DNA of 64,000 nt, taken from the NCBI RefSeq assembly GCF_000376805.1, contig NZ_AQXT01000002.1:682001-746000 (forward strand). The letters are read 5' to 3'. The translations under genes were made by a program, and so were the position numbers. The DNA is from Henriciella marina DSM 19595 (GTDB lineage Bacteria; Pseudomonadota; Alphaproteobacteria; Caulobacterales; Hyphomonadaceae). Below, in pieces: positions 17,428 to 27,907 of the stretch. The notes below the pieces were generated by a model. It was not told where the DNA came from, ran no database searches, and worked only from the letters and a program-made list of their open reading frames with translations. How positions within the stretch are numbered: the first letter of the stretch is position 1; every line of letters begins with the position of its first letter.

Positions 17428-19527
17428 ATGGCTGACGACCTTTTCAAACTGAACATCGATGGCAAGGATATCGAGGTGCCCAAGCACTACACGCTGATGC
17501 AGGCGTGTGAGGAAGCTGGCGCTGAAATCCCGCGCTTCTGCTATCACGAGCGCCTGTCGGTTGCCGGTAACTGCCGTATGTGCCTGGTCCAGTGGAAAGG
17601 CGCGCCAAAGCCTATTGCGAGCTGCGCCCAGACCGTTGGCGATATGCGGTTGAACCCGGATGGCACGGCGCCGACCATCCTGACCTCTGGCGATTATGTC
17701 GAGAAGGCTCGCAATGGCGTCATGGAATTCCTGCTGATCAACCACCCGCTGGATTGCCCGATCTGCGACCAGGGCGGTGAGTGCGACCTGCAGGACCAGG
17801 CCATGGCCTATGGCCGGTCGGGCTCTCGCTATGCGCTGAACAAGCGCGCGGTCGAAGACAAGTATATGGGGCCGCTGGTCAAGACGCACATGACCCGCTG
17901 CATCCAGTGCACGCGTTGTGTGCGGTTCGCCGCAGAGGTTGCCGGTGTCGAAGAGCTGGGCATGATTTCGCGCGGCGAAGACGCTGAAATCACGACATAC
18001 CTCGAAGAATCGCTCTCGTCGGAGCTCTCCGGCAATGTCATCGATCTTTGCCCGGTCGGCGCGCTGACATCCAAGCCATACGCCTACAATGCGCGGCCAT
18101 GGGAGCTGCGCAAATCGGAATCGATTGACATCATGGACGCCATGGGCGCCGCGATCCGTGTGGATGCGAAGGGCGCAGGCGTGATGCGGATCATGCCAGT
18201 GGTCAATGAAGAGGTGAATGAAGAGTGGCTGTCAGACAAGTCGCGCTTCATCTGGGACGGGCTCGCCCGCCAGCGCCTCGACAAGCCTTATGTGCGCGAG
18301 AACGGCAAGCTGCGTCCCGCGAGCTGGCCGGAAGCGCTGCAGAAGACAGCGGATGCGCTGAAAGCCTCCAAGGAAAAGACAGGTTTTATTGCCGGTGACC
18401 TTGTTGAGGTCGAACAGGCCCGCGCCGCGCTCGATCTGGCACGTAGCCTTGAGGTTTCATCAACTGACTGCCGCCCTGAAGGCGCAAGCTATGGCGCTGA
18501 TGGCGTGCGAGAAAAGTACATCCTGAACCCGACATTCATGGGCGTCGAGGAAGCCGACGTGCTGCTTCTGATCGGGACCAATCCGCGCGTTGAAGCGGCC
18601 GTCTGGAACGCGCGCATCCGCAAGGCCTGGCTCTGGAATAACCTCCAGGTTGGCGTTGTCGGCGAGCCTGTCGATCTGACCTATGACTATGAGCATCTCG
18701 GCACTGGCCCAGGCGACCTCGAGGGGCTGCTGGACGGTGACAGTGACTTTGTGAAGGCCTTCAAGGACGCCAAGCGGCCAATGGTTATCGTCGGCGAGCA
18801 GGCGCTTGTCGGTGAGCATGGCGAGGATGTCCTGAAGGCGGCGCATCAGATTGCGCTCGATGCTGGCGGTATCAGCGAAGACTGGAGCGGCTTCGGCGTT
18901 CTTCACAATGCCGCGGGCCGTGTCGGCGCGCTCGATACGGGATTCTTGCCGGGTGAGAATGGCCTTGATACCAAGGCGATGCTCGAAGGCGGCGTCGATA
19001 CACTTGTCCTGCTCGGTGCAGATGAGCTTGATCTCAGCCGTCTTGGCGACACGACGGTGATCTATGTCGGCTCCCACGGGGATCGCGGCGCAGCGCGCGC
19101 GGACATTATCCTGCCGAGCGCAGCCTATACCGAAATGGAAGCGACCTATGTGAACACTGAGGGCCGCGTGCAGATGACCCGTAAGGCTGTCCAACCGAAG
19201 GGTGAGGCGCGTGAGGCCTGGGCGATCTTCCGGGCGCTTTCGGAAGTGCTGGGCGCGGCGCTGCCATATGATTCGGCCGGTCAGCTCCGCGAGCAGCTGC
19301 GTGAGCATAATCCAATATTCGCAGGTCTTGGCTTCGCGCCGGGCGAGGCGGCGCATGAGGCGCTGTCCAAGGCTCCCGAAAAGCCAAAAAGCCTTGCAGG
19401 CGCGCGTCCTTTTGAAGCGCCTTTCGAGGATTTCTATCTGTCCAACCCGATCGCTCGGGCATCAAAGACGATGGCGGAGTGCTCGCTCATGAAGCGTGGC
19501 CTTGAAACGCCGGTAGCAGCGGAGTAG
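17428..19527 (+). CDS. nuoG: NADH-quinone oxidoreductase subunit G
   Basis: The 75-kDa-type Fe-S subunit at the tip of the peripheral arm, 699 residues. The N-terminal ferredoxin-like domain has C38, C49, C52 and C66 for [2Fe-2S] N1b. Next come H-P-L-D-C-P-I-C-D-Q-G-G-E-C for N5 and R-C-I-Q-C-T-R-C-V-R-F with a later C-P-V-G-A-L for N4. A molybdopterin-oxidoreductase-like domain without cofactor makes up the rest. The ATG at 17428 is preferred, since the in-frame upstream part lies in the membrane-protein gene. Confidence 0.98.
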   Translation: MADDLFKLNIDGKDIEVPKHYTLMQACEEAGAEIPRFCYHERLSVAGNCRMCLVQWKGAPKPIASCAQTVGDMRLNPDGTAPTILTSGDYVEKARNGVMEFLLINHPLDCPICDQGGECDLQDQAMAYGRSGSRYALNKRAVEDKYMGPLVKTHMTRCIQCTRCVRFAAEVAGVEELGMISRGEDAEITTYLEESLSSELSGNVIDLCPVGALTSKPYAYNARPWELRKSESIDIMDAMGAAIRVDAKGAGVMRIMPVVNEEVNEEWLSDKSRFIWDGLARQRLDKPYVRENGKLRPASWPEALQKTADALKASKEKTGFIAGDLVEVEQARAALDLARSLEVSSTDCRPEGASYGADGVREKYILNPTFMGVEEADVLLLIGTNPRVEAAVWNARIRKAWLWNNLQVGVVGEPVDLTYDYEHLGTGPGDLEGLLDGDSDFVKAFKDAKRPMVIVGEQALVGEHGEDVLKAAHQIALDAGGISEDWSGFGVLHNAAGRVGALDTGFLPGENGLDTKAMLEGGVDTLVLLGADELDLSRLGDTTVIYVGSHGDRGAARADIILPSAAYTEMEATYVNTEGRVQMTRKAVQPKGEAREAWAIFRALSEVLGAALPYDSAGQLREQLREHNPIFAGLGFAPGEAAHEALSKAPEKPKSLAGARPFEAPFEDFYLSNPIARASKTMAECSLMKRGLETPVAAE

Positions 19528-19536
19528 GCGAGCGCC

Positions 19537-20613
19537 ATGAGTGCATTCATCCAGGAACATGGACTGCTGTTTGGCTGGCTGACCGTCATCGGTCAGATCC
19601 TGCTGTTTACGGTCGTCCTGTTGCTCTGTCTGGCTTTCCTCCTGCTCATGGATCGCAAGGTCTGGGCCTCCGTGATGATGCGCAAGGGACCCAACGTCGT
19701 TGGTCCGTTTGGCCTGCTTCAGAGTTTTGCCGACTTTGGCAAATTCCTGCTGAAGGAAATCATTATCCCGGCAGGGGCCAACAAGACGGTTTTCCTGCTG
19801 GCGCCGATCATGTCGCTAACGCTGGCTTTTGCCGCCTGGGCGGTGATTCCTGTGGCACCAGGCTGGGTGGTTGCTGACCTAAATGTCGGGATCCTTTACC
19901 TCTTCGCCGTCTCATCGCTTGGTGTCTACGGCATCATCATGGGCGGCTGGGCCTCCAACTCGAAATACCCGTTTCTCGGGTCCCTGCGGTCGGCTGCGCA
20001 GATGGTGTCTTATGAGGTCTCGATCGGCTTCATCATCATCACGGTTATCCTGCTCGTCGGCTCGATGAATCTGAGCGCCATCGCGGACAACCAGTCCGGC
20101 GGTTTCTGGACCTGGCACGTGTTCAGCTTCAACAACATCATACTCTTCCCGGTCATGGTCGTTGTGTTCGTGATGTTCTTTATCTCGGCGCTGGCTGAGA
20201 CGAATCGGCCGCCTTTCGACCTGCCGGAAGCAGAATCAGAGCTCGTTGCCGGGTATCAGGTGGAGTATTCCTCCACGCCGTACCTGCTGTTCATGATCGG
20301 TGAGTACCTCAACATCGTTCTGATGTGCGCGATGATGGTGCTGCTCTTCCTTGGCGGCTGGCATGGGCTGATCCCGTTCGGTGAAGATTTCGTCTCGAGT
20401 TTCCCGGTCTGGATGGTCAATCTTGGCCACCTTGCCTGGTTCATGGCAAAAGTCGTTTTCTGCTTCTTCCTGTTCGCGCTCGTGAAAGCCGTCGTCCCAC
20501 GCTATCGTTATGACCAGCTGATGCGCCTAGGCTGGAAAATCTTTCTTCCGACGTCGCTCGGCGCTGTCTTCGTCGTCGCCGCCTACGTCGTTTACACAGG
20601 AGTACAGACATGA
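19537..20613 (+). CDS. nuoH: NADH-quinone oxidoreductase subunit H
   Basis: The 358-residue ND1-type membrane subunit at the junction with the peripheral arm. It has about eight membrane helices. Conserved loops include [38 protein letters not shown] and [20 protein letters not shown]. These are the acidic quinone-channel loops. The stop overlaps the nuoI start as ATGA. Confidence 0.98.
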   Translation: MSAFIQEHGLLFGWLTVIGQILLFTVVLLLCLAFLLLMDRKVWASVMMRKGPNVVGPFGLLQSFADFGKFLLKEIIIPAGANKTVFLLAPIMSLTLAFAAWAVIPVAPGWVVADLNVGILYLFAVSSLGVYGIIMGGWASNSKYPFLGSLRSAAQMVSYEVSIGFIIITVILLVGSMNLSAIADNQSGGFWTWHVFSFNNIILFPVMVVVFVMFFISALAETNRPPFDLPEAESELVAGYQVEYSSTPYLLFMIGEYLNIVLMCAMMVLLFLGGWHGLIPFGEDFVSSFPVWMVNLGHLAWFMAKVVFCFFLFALVKAVVPRYRYDQLMRLGWKIFLPTSLGAVFVVAAYVVYTGVQT

Positions 20614-21095
20614 ACATCGTTCAGTCCCTCCGCGGCGCCATGATGACCGACTTCCTGCATGCCTTCAGAATTGGCATCCGGGAAATGTTCCGGCGCAAGG
20701 CGACCGTGAACTATCCGTTCGAGAAGAACCCGCTGAGCCCGCGTTTCCGCGGGGAGCATGCGCTGCGCCGTTATCCAAATGGCGAAGAGCGCTGCATCGC
20801 GTGCAAACTGTGCGAAGCGATCTGCCCGGCGCAGGCCATTACGATCGATGCCGAACCGCGCGAAGATGGTTCACGCCGCACGACCCGTTATGACATCGAC
20901 ATGGTGAAATGCATCTATTGCGGTTTCTGTCAGGAAGCCTGTCCGGTAGACGCCATTGTCGAAGGTCCAAACTTCGAATTCGCGACCGAAACGCGCGAAG
21001 AACTTTACTATGACAAGGACAGACTGCTTGCGAATGGCGACCGTTGGGAACGCCTGATCGCCCGCAATCTTGAACTCGACGCGCCGTACCGTTAG
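20610..21095 (+). CDS. nuoI: NADH-quinone oxidoreductase subunit I
   Basis: The ferredoxin-like subunit carrying clusters N6a and N6b between NuoG and NuoB. The 161-residue protein holds two C-x2-C-x2-C-x3-C-P motifs: [12 protein letters not shown] and [12 protein letters not shown]. The N-terminal amphipathic part and the length fit alphaproteobacterial and mitochondrial TYKY. GGAG upstream in the nuoH end serves as the ribosome site. Confidence 0.98.
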   Translation: MNIVQSLRGAMMTDFLHAFRIGIREMFRRKATVNYPFEKNPLSPRFRGEHALRRYPNGEERCIACKLCEAICPAQAITIDAEPREDGSRRTTRYDIDMVKCIYCGFCQEACPVDAIVEGPNFEFATETREELYYDKDRLLANGDRWERLIARNLELDAPYR

Positions 21096-21155
21096 GGCGG
21101 GCGCCTTCACTTTTCTGCAGTGGCATTTGCCGCTGGTAATCTTGGGGCTGAACCG

Positions 21156-21746
21156 GTGGAACTCATCGCCTTCTACATACTGGCAGCGATCGTGACCTTT
21201 TCGGCGGTCGCGGTGATCGCGGCCAAGAACCCGGTTCATTCGGTGCTCTGGCTGATCACGGCGTTCTTTACCTCAGCTGGTCTGCTCGTCCTGATCGGGG
21301 CGGAGTTCCTGGCGATGCTTCTGGTGGTGGTCTATGTCGGTGCCGTCGCTGTGCTCTTCCTCTTCGTGGTGATGATGCTCGACGTGGATTTCGTCGAGAT
21401 GAAGCAGGGCTTTCTCAGCTATCTGCCTTTCGGCGCGCTGGTCGGAATTGCCTTCATCGCAGAGATTGCGCTCGCGACCTTTGCGCGTGGCAGCGACACC
21501 GGCACGCTTAACCCAAGCCCGGGCGCAGACACCAATGCCGAAGCGATCGGGCAGGTGATGTACACCGAGTATCTGCTCCTCTTTCAACTGTCCGGCATCA
21601 TCCTTCTTGTCGCCATGATCGGCGCCATTGTGCTGACGCTGCGCCACAAGCCGCACGTCAAACGCCAGAATATCGCCAAGCAGACTGCGCGGACCCGCAA
21701 GGACGCGATCCGGCGCATCGATGTCGAGTCAGGCAAGGGACTTTAG
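21156..21746 (+). CDS. nuoJ: NADH-quinone oxidoreductase subunit J
   Basis: The ND6-type membrane subunit with five helices. It contains N-P-V-H-S-V-L-W-L and the L-V-V-V-Y-V-G-A-V-A-V-L-F-L-F-V helix-3 motif, which carries the pi-bulge in known structures. The start is uncertain. I choose GTG 21156, which has GGGG eight bases upstream and begins right at the first helix (196 residues). GTG 21120 would add 12 residues but has no near ribosome site. The basic C-terminal tail is soluble. Confidence 0.94.
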   Translation: MELIAFYILAAIVTFSAVAVIAAKNPVHSVLWLITAFFTSAGLLVLIGAEFLAMLLVVVYVGAVAVLFLFVVMMLDVDFVEMKQGFLSYLPFGALVGIAFIAEIALATFARGSDTGTLNPSPGADTNAEAIGQVMYTEYLLLFQLSGIILLVAMIGAIVLTLRHKPHVKRQNIAKQTARTRKDAIRRIDVESGKGL

Positions 21747-21749
21747 GTC

Positions 21750-22058
21750 ATGGATATTACCATCAACCACTTCCTGGCCGTTTCGGCTGTGCTGTTTACC
21801 GTTGGCGTCGTCGGCATCTTCGTGAACCGCAAGAATATCATCGTCATCCTGATGGCGATCGAGCTCATCCTGCTGTCGGTCAACATCAACCTGGTCGCCT
21901 TCTCGGTGTTCTCAGGCACGATTGCCGGGCAGATATTCGCCATGCTTGTCCTCACCGTTGCGGCCGCTGAAGCGGCCGTGGGGCTCGCCATCCTTGTTGT
22001 TTACTTCCGCAATCGGGGCGACATCGCCGTCGAGAGCGTCGACCTGATGAAGGGATAG
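21750..22058 (+). CDS. nuoK: NADH-quinone oxidoreductase subunit K
   Basis: The 102-residue ND4L-type subunit with three membrane helices. Conserved acidic residues used in proton transfer appear in [11 protein letters not shown] (helix 2) and [10 protein letters not shown] (helix 3). Length is standard, and it follows nuoJ after three bases. Confidence 0.97.
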   Translation: MDITINHFLAVSAVLFTVGVVGIFVNRKNIIVILMAIELILLSVNINLVAFSVFSGTIAGQIFAMLVLTVAAAEAAVGLAILVVYFRNRGDIAVESVDLMKG

Positions 22059-22065
22059 GCTGGAT

Positions 22066-24225
22066 ATGCTTCCTGATATCGCACTTCTCTTCATTGTGCT
22101 GGCGCCGGGGCTTGCCGCCCTGATCGCTGGCCTGTTCCAGAAATACGTGACCGATACCGGTGCCATGGTCATCACCACCGGCACAGTCGGTCTTGCAGGC
22201 ATCCTGTCGGTCATCCAGCTTTTCATGTTCGCATTTGGCGGCGGGGTCGCAGAAGCGGTGCATACCGCGGCGCCAGCCGCAGGTGATCATGGCGCGGCCA
22301 TGGTTGCGCCGGTCCAGCACATCATCACAATGCTGACCTGGATGGATGTTGGCCAGTTCCAGGCCGACTGGGCGATCCGCGTCGATGCCATGTCCATCGT
22401 CATGATGGCCGTGATCACGGGCGTGTCGGCCCTCGTTCACGTCTATTCCTGGGGCTATATGAGCGAAGACCCGCACCGGGCGCGCTTCTTTGCCTATCTG
22501 TCGCTCTTTACCTTCATGATGCTCATGCTGGTGACAGCGGACAATTTCATCCAGCTCTTCTTTGGCTGGGAAGGCGTGGGGCTGGCGTCCTATCTGCTGA
22601 TCGGGTTCTGGTACACGAAGGCTGCGCCGAACAGCGCCGCGAGCAAGGCGTTCGTGACCAACCGGGTCGGCGACTTTGGTCTGGCGCTCGGGATCATGGC
22701 GATCTTCGTGGTGTTCGGCTCGGTCGAGTTTGACCCTGTCATGACCGCCATTCGCGAGAATGCGACCGTAGTGCCGCTGGCGCTTGCAGGGGCCGCGCCG
22801 ATCCAGGATCTGGTCGTGCCTTTCCTCTCCTGGAATGTGCCTGCGCTGGAGCTTATCGGCGTGCTGCTTTTCATTGGCGCGATGGGCAAGTCGGCGCAGT
22901 TCTTCCTGCATGTCTGGCTGCCGGACGCGATGGAAGGGCCTACGCCAGTGTCCGCGCTTATCCACGCCGCGACCATGGTGACGGCGGGTGTCTATCTCGT
23001 CTGTCTGGCATCGCCAATCTATGAGTACGCTCCGTTCGCAGCCGGCATGGTGACGCTGATCGGGGCGGTGACCGCGATCTATGCGGCGACGGTTGGCCTT
23101 GCGCAGAATGACATCAAGCGTGTCATCGCCTATTCGACCTGTTCGCAGCTTGGCTACATGTTCTTCGCCGCCGGTATCGGCGCCTATCAGGCCGCGATGT
23201 TCCACCTCTTCACGCACGCTTTCTTCAAGGCGCTTCTCTTCCTCGGGGCAGGCTCTGTGATCCACGGCATGCACCATGAGCAGGACATGCGCCGTATGGG
23301 CGGTGTCGCGAAGTTCATGCCGCTGACCTATGCCGCCATGATGATCGGTACGATTGCCATTATCGGCCTTGGCATACCGCATACCTCGCTCGGCTTTGCT
23401 GGTTTCTTCTCCAAGGATGCGATTATCGAGACGACCTTTGCGGCAGGTCAGAATGGCGTGTCGTTCGGCATGTTCGCCTTCATTCTCGGCATCATCGCCG
23501 CGCTGCTGACGAGCTTCTATTCCTGGCGCCTCATCTACATGACGTTCCATGGGCCGCGTGAGGATTCGATCCCGCCGGAAACGCCTGAATTCGACAGCCA
23601 TGCCGATGAGCATCTGTCGGTCGACGAGCATGGGCATCACACCCATCATGAAGACCCGCATGAGTCGCCGCTGGTAATGCTGATCCCGCTGGGTCTGCTA
23701 TCGCTCGGCGCGATTTTTGCCGGTTTCCTATTCTACGATTCCTTTGTCGGTCACGACCAGGCGTCGTTCTGGGCCGGGGCGCTTTATACGGCGGCTGACA
23801 ATCTGGTGCTCGAAGAGAAGTACAATGTACCGGAATGGGTGTTCTGGGCACCGCTTTTCGTGACGATCACTGGCTTTGTGATCGCGACATTCACCTATTT
23901 CTTCAATCGCGGCTTTGGCGCGCGGATTGCCGCCTCAGGTGGCCCGCTTCACAGCCTGTTCGCCAACAAGTGGTATTTCGACGAGATCTACAATGCGACC
24001 TTTATCAAGGGCACGCACTGGCTCGGCGGCTTCCTCTGGAAAACAGGTGACAAGCGCATCATTGACGGCTTCGGGCCGGACGGTGTGACGTCGCTGGTGC
24101 GGTGGGGTTCGCGCCGCCTGTCTGCGATGCACACAGGCTATCTCTATCATTATGCATTCGTGATCATCGGCGCAGCGCTTGTCTTTGGCGCGGTGATGTT
24201 CTGGCGCGTCGGAGGCGCGGGCTGA
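22066..24225 (+). CDS. nuoL: NADH-quinone oxidoreductase subunit L
   Basis: The ND5-type antiporter-like proton pump subunit, 719 residues. Its core has F-F-G-W-E-G-V-G-L-A-S-Y-L-L-I-G-F-W with the conserved Glu, H-V-W-L-P-D-A-M-E-G-P-T-P-V-S-A-L-I-H-A-A-T-M-V, and a His-rich loop near residues 505-530. The C-terminal part continues into the long lateral helix and the last helix typical of NuoL. The stop overlaps the ATG of nuoM by one base. Confidence 0.98.
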   Translation: MLPDIALLFIVLAPGLAALIAGLFQKYVTDTGAMVITTGTVGLAGILSVIQLFMFAFGGGVAEAVHTAAPAAGDHGAAMVAPVQHIITMLTWMDVGQFQADWAIRVDAMSIVMMAVITGVSALVHVYSWGYMSEDPHRARFFAYLSLFTFMMLMLVTADNFIQLFFGWEGVGLASYLLIGFWYTKAAPNSAASKAFVTNRVGDFGLALGIMAIFVVFGSVEFDPVMTAIRENATVVPLALAGAAPIQDLVVPFLSWNVPALELIGVLLFIGAMGKSAQFFLHVWLPDAMEGPTPVSALIHAATMVTAGVYLVCLASPIYEYAPFAAGMVTLIGAVTAIYAATVGLAQNDIKRVIAYSTCSQLGYMFFAAGIGAYQAAMFHLFTHAFFKALLFLGAGSVIHGMHHEQDMRRMGGVAKFMPLTYAAMMIGTIAIIGLGIPHTSLGFAGFFSKDAIIETTFAAGQNGVSFGMFAFILGIIAALLTSFYSWRLIYMTFHGPREDSIPPETPEFDSHADEHLSVDEHGHHTHHEDPHESPLVMLIPLGLLSLGAIFAGFLFYDSFVGHDQASFWAGALYTAADNLVLEEKYNVPEWVFWAPLFVTITGFVIATFTYFFNRGFGARIAASGGPLHSLFANKWYFDEIYNATFIKGTHWLGGFLWKTGDKRIIDGFGPDGVTSLVRWGSRRLSAMHTGYLYHYAFVIIGAALVFGAVMFWRVGGAG

Positions 24226-25718
24226 TGGGCAATTTCCCGATTCTGACCGCGGTCATCTTCCTGCCGCTGGCTGGCGCTTTGCTGATCATGCTGGTACAGG
24301 CCGCGACCGGCCGCAATGACGCTGACGATCCCGTGCGCGGGCGCCAGTCGCTGCTGGCAGGTCTTATTTTCTCCGGGGCGACGTTTGCTGCCTCGCTGGT
24401 CATGCTGGTGAGCTTCAAGGTCGATGCGCCTGGCTATCAGCTGGTCGAGGAAGTAAGCTGGTTCGCGGGCGTTCAGTACAAGCTTGGCATCGATGGCATG
24501 TCGCTGCTGCTTATCCTGCTGACGACACTGCTGACGCCGATCAGCCTCATCGCGTCCTTCGGCACGGTGAAGCACCGGCTGACCGAATACACGATCGCAT
24601 TCCTGGTGCTCGAAACCTTCATGATCGGCGTCTTCTGCGCGCTGGACATGGTGTTGTTCTACGTCTTCTTCGAGGCGGGCCTCATCCCGATGTTCATCAT
24701 CATCGGCGTCTGGGGCGGGGCAGAGCGCATCTATGCGTCGTTCAAATTCTTCCTCTACACGCTTCTCGGCTCGCTCTTCATGCTGGCGGCCATCGTGTTC
24801 ATGTACATGCAGGCAGGCACGTCCGACATCACGGTGCTTGAGACCTATGCCTTCGCGCCTGAAGTGCAGACCTGGTTGTGGCTGGCCTTCTTTGCTTCCT
24901 TCGCGGTGAAGCTGCCGATGTTCCCGGTGCACACCTGGCTGCCGGATGCGCACGTTCAGGCCCCGACGGCCGGTTCTGTCATCCTTGCCGGTGTTCTGCT
25001 GAAGATGGGCGGCTATGGCTTCCTGCGCTTCTCGCTGCCGATGTTCCCGGATGCGAGCCAGTTCTTCCAGCCGATGATGTTTGCGCTGTCGGTCATCGCC
25101 ATCGTCTATGCGTCGCTGGTCGCCTTCCGCCAGACCGACATGAAGAAGCTGATCGCCTATTCGTCGGTGGCGCATATGGGTTTCGTGACGCTTGGCATCT
25201 TCTCGTTCACCGAAGTTGGCGTTCAGGGCGCAATCTTCCAGATGATTTCGCACGGCCTGATCTCTGGCGCGCTCTTCCTCATTGTTGGCATGGTCTATGA
25301 CCGGGTGCATACGCGTGAGATCGCAGCCTATGGCGGCCTTGTGAACAAGATGCCGGTCTATGCGGCGATCTTCATGCTGTTCACCATGGCGAATGTCGGC
25401 CTGCCGGGGACCAGCGGTTTCGTCGGTGAAATCCTTACCATGACCGGCGCGTTCCAGGCCTCGACCTGGGCGGCGGCGGGTGCCGCGCTTGGCGTGATCT
25501 TCTCGGCTGTCTATATGCTGACGCTTTATCGGCGGACCGTGTTTGGCCCGGTCACCAACCCGGCGCTGGAGAACATTACCGATGTCGGCAAAAAGGATCT
25601 CATCACGATCACGCCGCTGATCATTGGCACCATCCTGCTCGGCATCACACCAAATCTCGTATTCGACATCACGCGCGAAAGCAGCCTGCGCGCGCTTCAG
25701 ATGATCACCGGAGGGTAG
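24225..25718 (+). CDS. nuoM: NADH-quinone oxidoreductase subunit M
   Basis: The ND4-type antiporter-like subunit, 497 residues. Recognised from F-Y-V-F-F-E-A-G-L-I-P-M-F-I-I-I-G-V-W-G (with the helix-5 Glu), V-H-T-W-L-P-D-A-H-V-Q-A-P-T-A-G-S-V-I-L, and the helix-8 region with A-Y-S-S-V-A-H-M-G. The frame is open further upstream, but the ATG at 24225 gives the normal N terminus and directly follows nuoL. Confidence 0.98.
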   Translation: MGNFPILTAVIFLPLAGALLIMLVQAATGRNDADDPVRGRQSLLAGLIFSGATFAASLVMLVSFKVDAPGYQLVEEVSWFAGVQYKLGIDGMSLLLILLTTLLTPISLIASFGTVKHRLTEYTIAFLVLETFMIGVFCALDMVLFYVFFEAGLIPMFIIIGVWGGAERIYASFKFFLYTLLGSLFMLAAIVFMYMQAGTSDITVLETYAFAPEVQTWLWLAFFASFAVKLPMFPVHTWLPDAHVQAPTAGSVILAGVLLKMGGYGFLRFSLPMFPDASQFFQPMMFALSVIAIVYASLVAFRQTDMKKLIAYSSVAHMGFVTLGIFSFTEVGVQGAIFQMISHGLISGALFLIVGMVYDRVHTREIAAYGGLVNKMPVYAAIFMLFTMANVGLPGTSGFVGEILTMTGAFQASTWAAAGAALGVIFSAVYMLTLYRRTVFGPVTNPALENITDVGKKDLITITPLIIGTILLGITPNLVFDITRESSLRALQMITGG

Positions 25719-25724
25719 AGGCAC

Positions 25725-27149
25725 ATGCTCGATTTTCAGGCGATGATCTCTGCCATTGGCCCGGAGCTTCTGCTCGCGCTGGCGGGACTGTGCGGCGTGC
25801 TGGCTGGCGCGATCATGGGCGACAAGTTCAATGGCCTGTCATTCAAGCTCGGCGCAGGTACGCTCGTTCTGGCGGCGCTGGTCGTTCTCATGAACTGGGA
25901 CGGCGGCGATGCGTTTGGCGGTCTCGTCTCGACGGGTCCGTTCGTCAATTTCGCGAAGTTTGTGAGCTTCCTGGCGGGCGCTGTGACGCTGCTGATGGGC
26001 GAGAGCTTCTTCAAGCGTCACGGTACGATCCGCTATGAGTATCCGCTGCTGGTAATCTTTGCGTCGCTGGGCATGGGGATCATCCTGTCGGCCTCCAACC
26101 TCATGACGCTTTATATGGGGATCGAGACGCTCAGCCTTTCCTCCTATGTGCTGGCGTCCTTCCACCGCGACTCGATCCGCTCGTCAGAAGCGGGCCTGAA
26201 GTATTTCGTCCTCGGCGCGCTGGCGTCGGGCATCCTGCTTTACGGTATCTCGCTGGTCTACGGCTTCACCGGTTCGACCTCCTACGCTGATATTGCAGGC
26301 GCCGAGAGCGGCATTGGCCTTCTCTTCGGCATGGTGCTGATGATTTCCGGCATGGCGTTCAAAGTATCGGCTGCGCCGATGCACGTCTGGACGCCGGACG
26401 TCTATGAAGGCGCCCCAAGCCCAGTCGTCGCCTTCTTTGCGACCGCGCCGAAAATGGCCAGCATGGTTGTCTTTGCCAATCTGCTCTTCACCGCGTTCCC
26501 GACCGTATTCGAGGACTGGCAGATGATCATTGCGATTATTGCGACGCTATCGATGCTGATCGGTGCGTTTGGCGCGCTGATCCAGACCAATCTCAAACGC
26601 CTGCTGGGTTATTCATCCATTGCCAATATGGGCTATGCGCTGGTCGCGGTTGCCTCTGGTGCAGAATATGGCGCGGCAGCGCTACTGGTCTTCATGACGA
26701 CCTATGTGCTTGCGTCTATCGGTCTGTTTGGCGGTGTCCTGTCGATGCGCCGTGAGGGCGGCATGGTGGAGAGCATTGATGAGCTTGCGGGCCTTGTGCG
26801 CCGCCGTACCGGCCTCGCCGTTGCGCTGACGATCCTCGTTATTTCGGTTGCGGGCTTCCCGCTGGCTGTCGGCTTCCTTGGCAAGCTGGTGCTCTTTGAG
26901 GCGGGCTGGAATGCTGGCCTGCTGCCGCTCCTGATTGTTCTGGTGCTGAGCTCGGTCCTCGCCTTCGGTTATTACCTTCGTATCATTCTGATCATGTGGG
27001 TGAAGGAGCCAGCAGAGCGCTTCCAGCCAGTTGATGCGACCGTATCCTGGGCGGTCTATGCGTCGGCTGCCGGGTGTGTGGTGTTGTTTGTCTTCATCTC
27101 GCCCTTCATCGACTGGGCGACGCGAGCCTCTGCCGGGTTCATTCAGTGA
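25725..27149 (+). CDS. nuoN: NADH-quinone oxidoreductase subunit N
   Basis: The ND2-type antiporter-like subunit, 474 residues, last core subunit of the operon. It shows [16 protein letters not shown] with the conserved Glu, [17 protein letters not shown], and [11 protein letters not shown]. Its TGA overlaps the GTG start of birA (GTGA), so transcription most likely continues into the following genes. Confidence 0.98.
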   Translation: MLDFQAMISAIGPELLLALAGLCGVLAGAIMGDKFNGLSFKLGAGTLVLAALVVLMNWDGGDAFGGLVSTGPFVNFAKFVSFLAGAVTLLMGESFFKRHGTIRYEYPLLVIFASLGMGIILSASNLMTLYMGIETLSLSSYVLASFHRDSIRSSEAGLKYFVLGALASGILLYGISLVYGFTGSTSYADIAGAESGIGLLFGMVLMISGMAFKVSAAPMHVWTPDVYEGAPSPVVAFFATAPKMASMVVFANLLFTAFPTVFEDWQMIIAIIATLSMLIGAFGALIQTNLKRLLGYSSIANMGYALVAVASGAEYGAAALLVFMTTYVLASIGLFGGVLSMRREGGMVESIDELAGLVRRRTGLAVALTILVISVAGFPLAVGFLGKLVLFEAGWNAGLLPLLIVLVLSSVLAFGYYLRIILIMWVKEPAERFQPVDATVSWAVYASAAGCVVLFVFISPFIDWATRASAGFIQ

Positions 27150-27907
27150 GACCAGACGCGCCAGTTCTCTGGTTCGACGAGATCGACAGCACGAATGAAG
27201 AGGCCAGACGCCGGGCGCAGGCGGATGATACGGGCCCTGTCTGGATTGCCGCACGTAAGCAGACGGCCGGGCGCGGCCGCCTCGGGCGCCAGTGGGTGTC
27301 ACCGACCGGCAATCTCTTTGTCACGGCGCTGTTTGAGGAAAAGGGCGGCCTGATCAAGGCGACGCGTTATCCCTTTGCCGCCGGCCTGGCCATTATTGAT
27401 GCCTGCGCGGTCTTCAACGCGGCAGACAGGCTGAAGGTCAAATGGCCGAATGATGTGCGGGCCGACCGGCAGAAGATTTCCGGCATTCTGGTCGAAGCTG
27501 GAACACTGCCGTCGAAATCAGCCTGGGTCGCCTGTGGGATGGGGATCAATGTGCGGTTTGCGCCAGAGAGCGCAGGACAGGCGGCAGCAAGCCTCACCGG
27601 TCTCGGGGCGCCGGAACAGCTGACCGCAGAAATGTTTCTGGACACGCTGCGCCCTGCCTTCGCGCGTCGATGCCGCCAGGCGGTGTCCGACTTTGATGGA
27701 TTATTGCGCGACTGGCAGACCCATGCGGAAGGTCTGGGCGAGCTGGTCACAGTTGGCAAAGGGCCTGATGCAAAGACGGGCGTATTCAAGGCTGTCGGGC
27801 CTGATGGGGCGCTGATCCTTGAATTGGCTGATGGAAAGACGCAGACGATCAGGGCCGGGGATGTAGAGCTTGTGAAGGAGATCGGCGACCATGCTGCTCG
27901 CGATTGA
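27146..27907 (+). CDS. birA: Biotin--[acetyl-CoA-carboxylase] ligase
   Basis: Attaches biotin to the biotin-carrier domain of carboxylases through biotinyl-AMP. The 253-residue protein has G-R-G-R-L-G-R-Q-W (42-50), K-W-P-N-D-V (99-104) and K-I-S-G-I-L-V-E (110-117), plus a small C-terminal SH3-like domain. There is no N-terminal helix-turn-helix, so it should be a plain ligase, not a biotin-operon repressor. The GTG at 27146 overlaps the nuoN stop. An upstream in-frame start would lie inside nuoN. Confidence 0.95.
   Translation: MRPDAPVLWFDEIDSTNEEARRRAQADDTGPVWIAARKQTAGRGRLGRQWVSPTGNLFVTALFEEKGGLIKATRYPFAAGLAIIDACAVFNAADRLKVKWPNDVRADRQKISGILVEAGTLPSKSAWVACGMGINVRFAPESAGQAAASLTGLGAPEQLTAEMFLDTLRPAFARRCRQAVSDFDGLLRDWQTHAEGLGELVTVGKGPDAKTGVFKAVGPDGALILELADGKTQTIRAGDVELVKEIGDHAARD

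Noticed and set aside
21952-23661. A 569-codon open frame antisense to nuoL
   Set aside because: Highly charged, His/Arg/Asp-rich translation without family features, exactly over a conserved subunit; a mirror effect of GC-rich codon use.
24150-25724. A 524-codon open frame antisense to nuoM
   Set aside because: Same kind of artefact: composition rich in Arg, Glu, Gln and His, no domain, and full overlap with nuoM.
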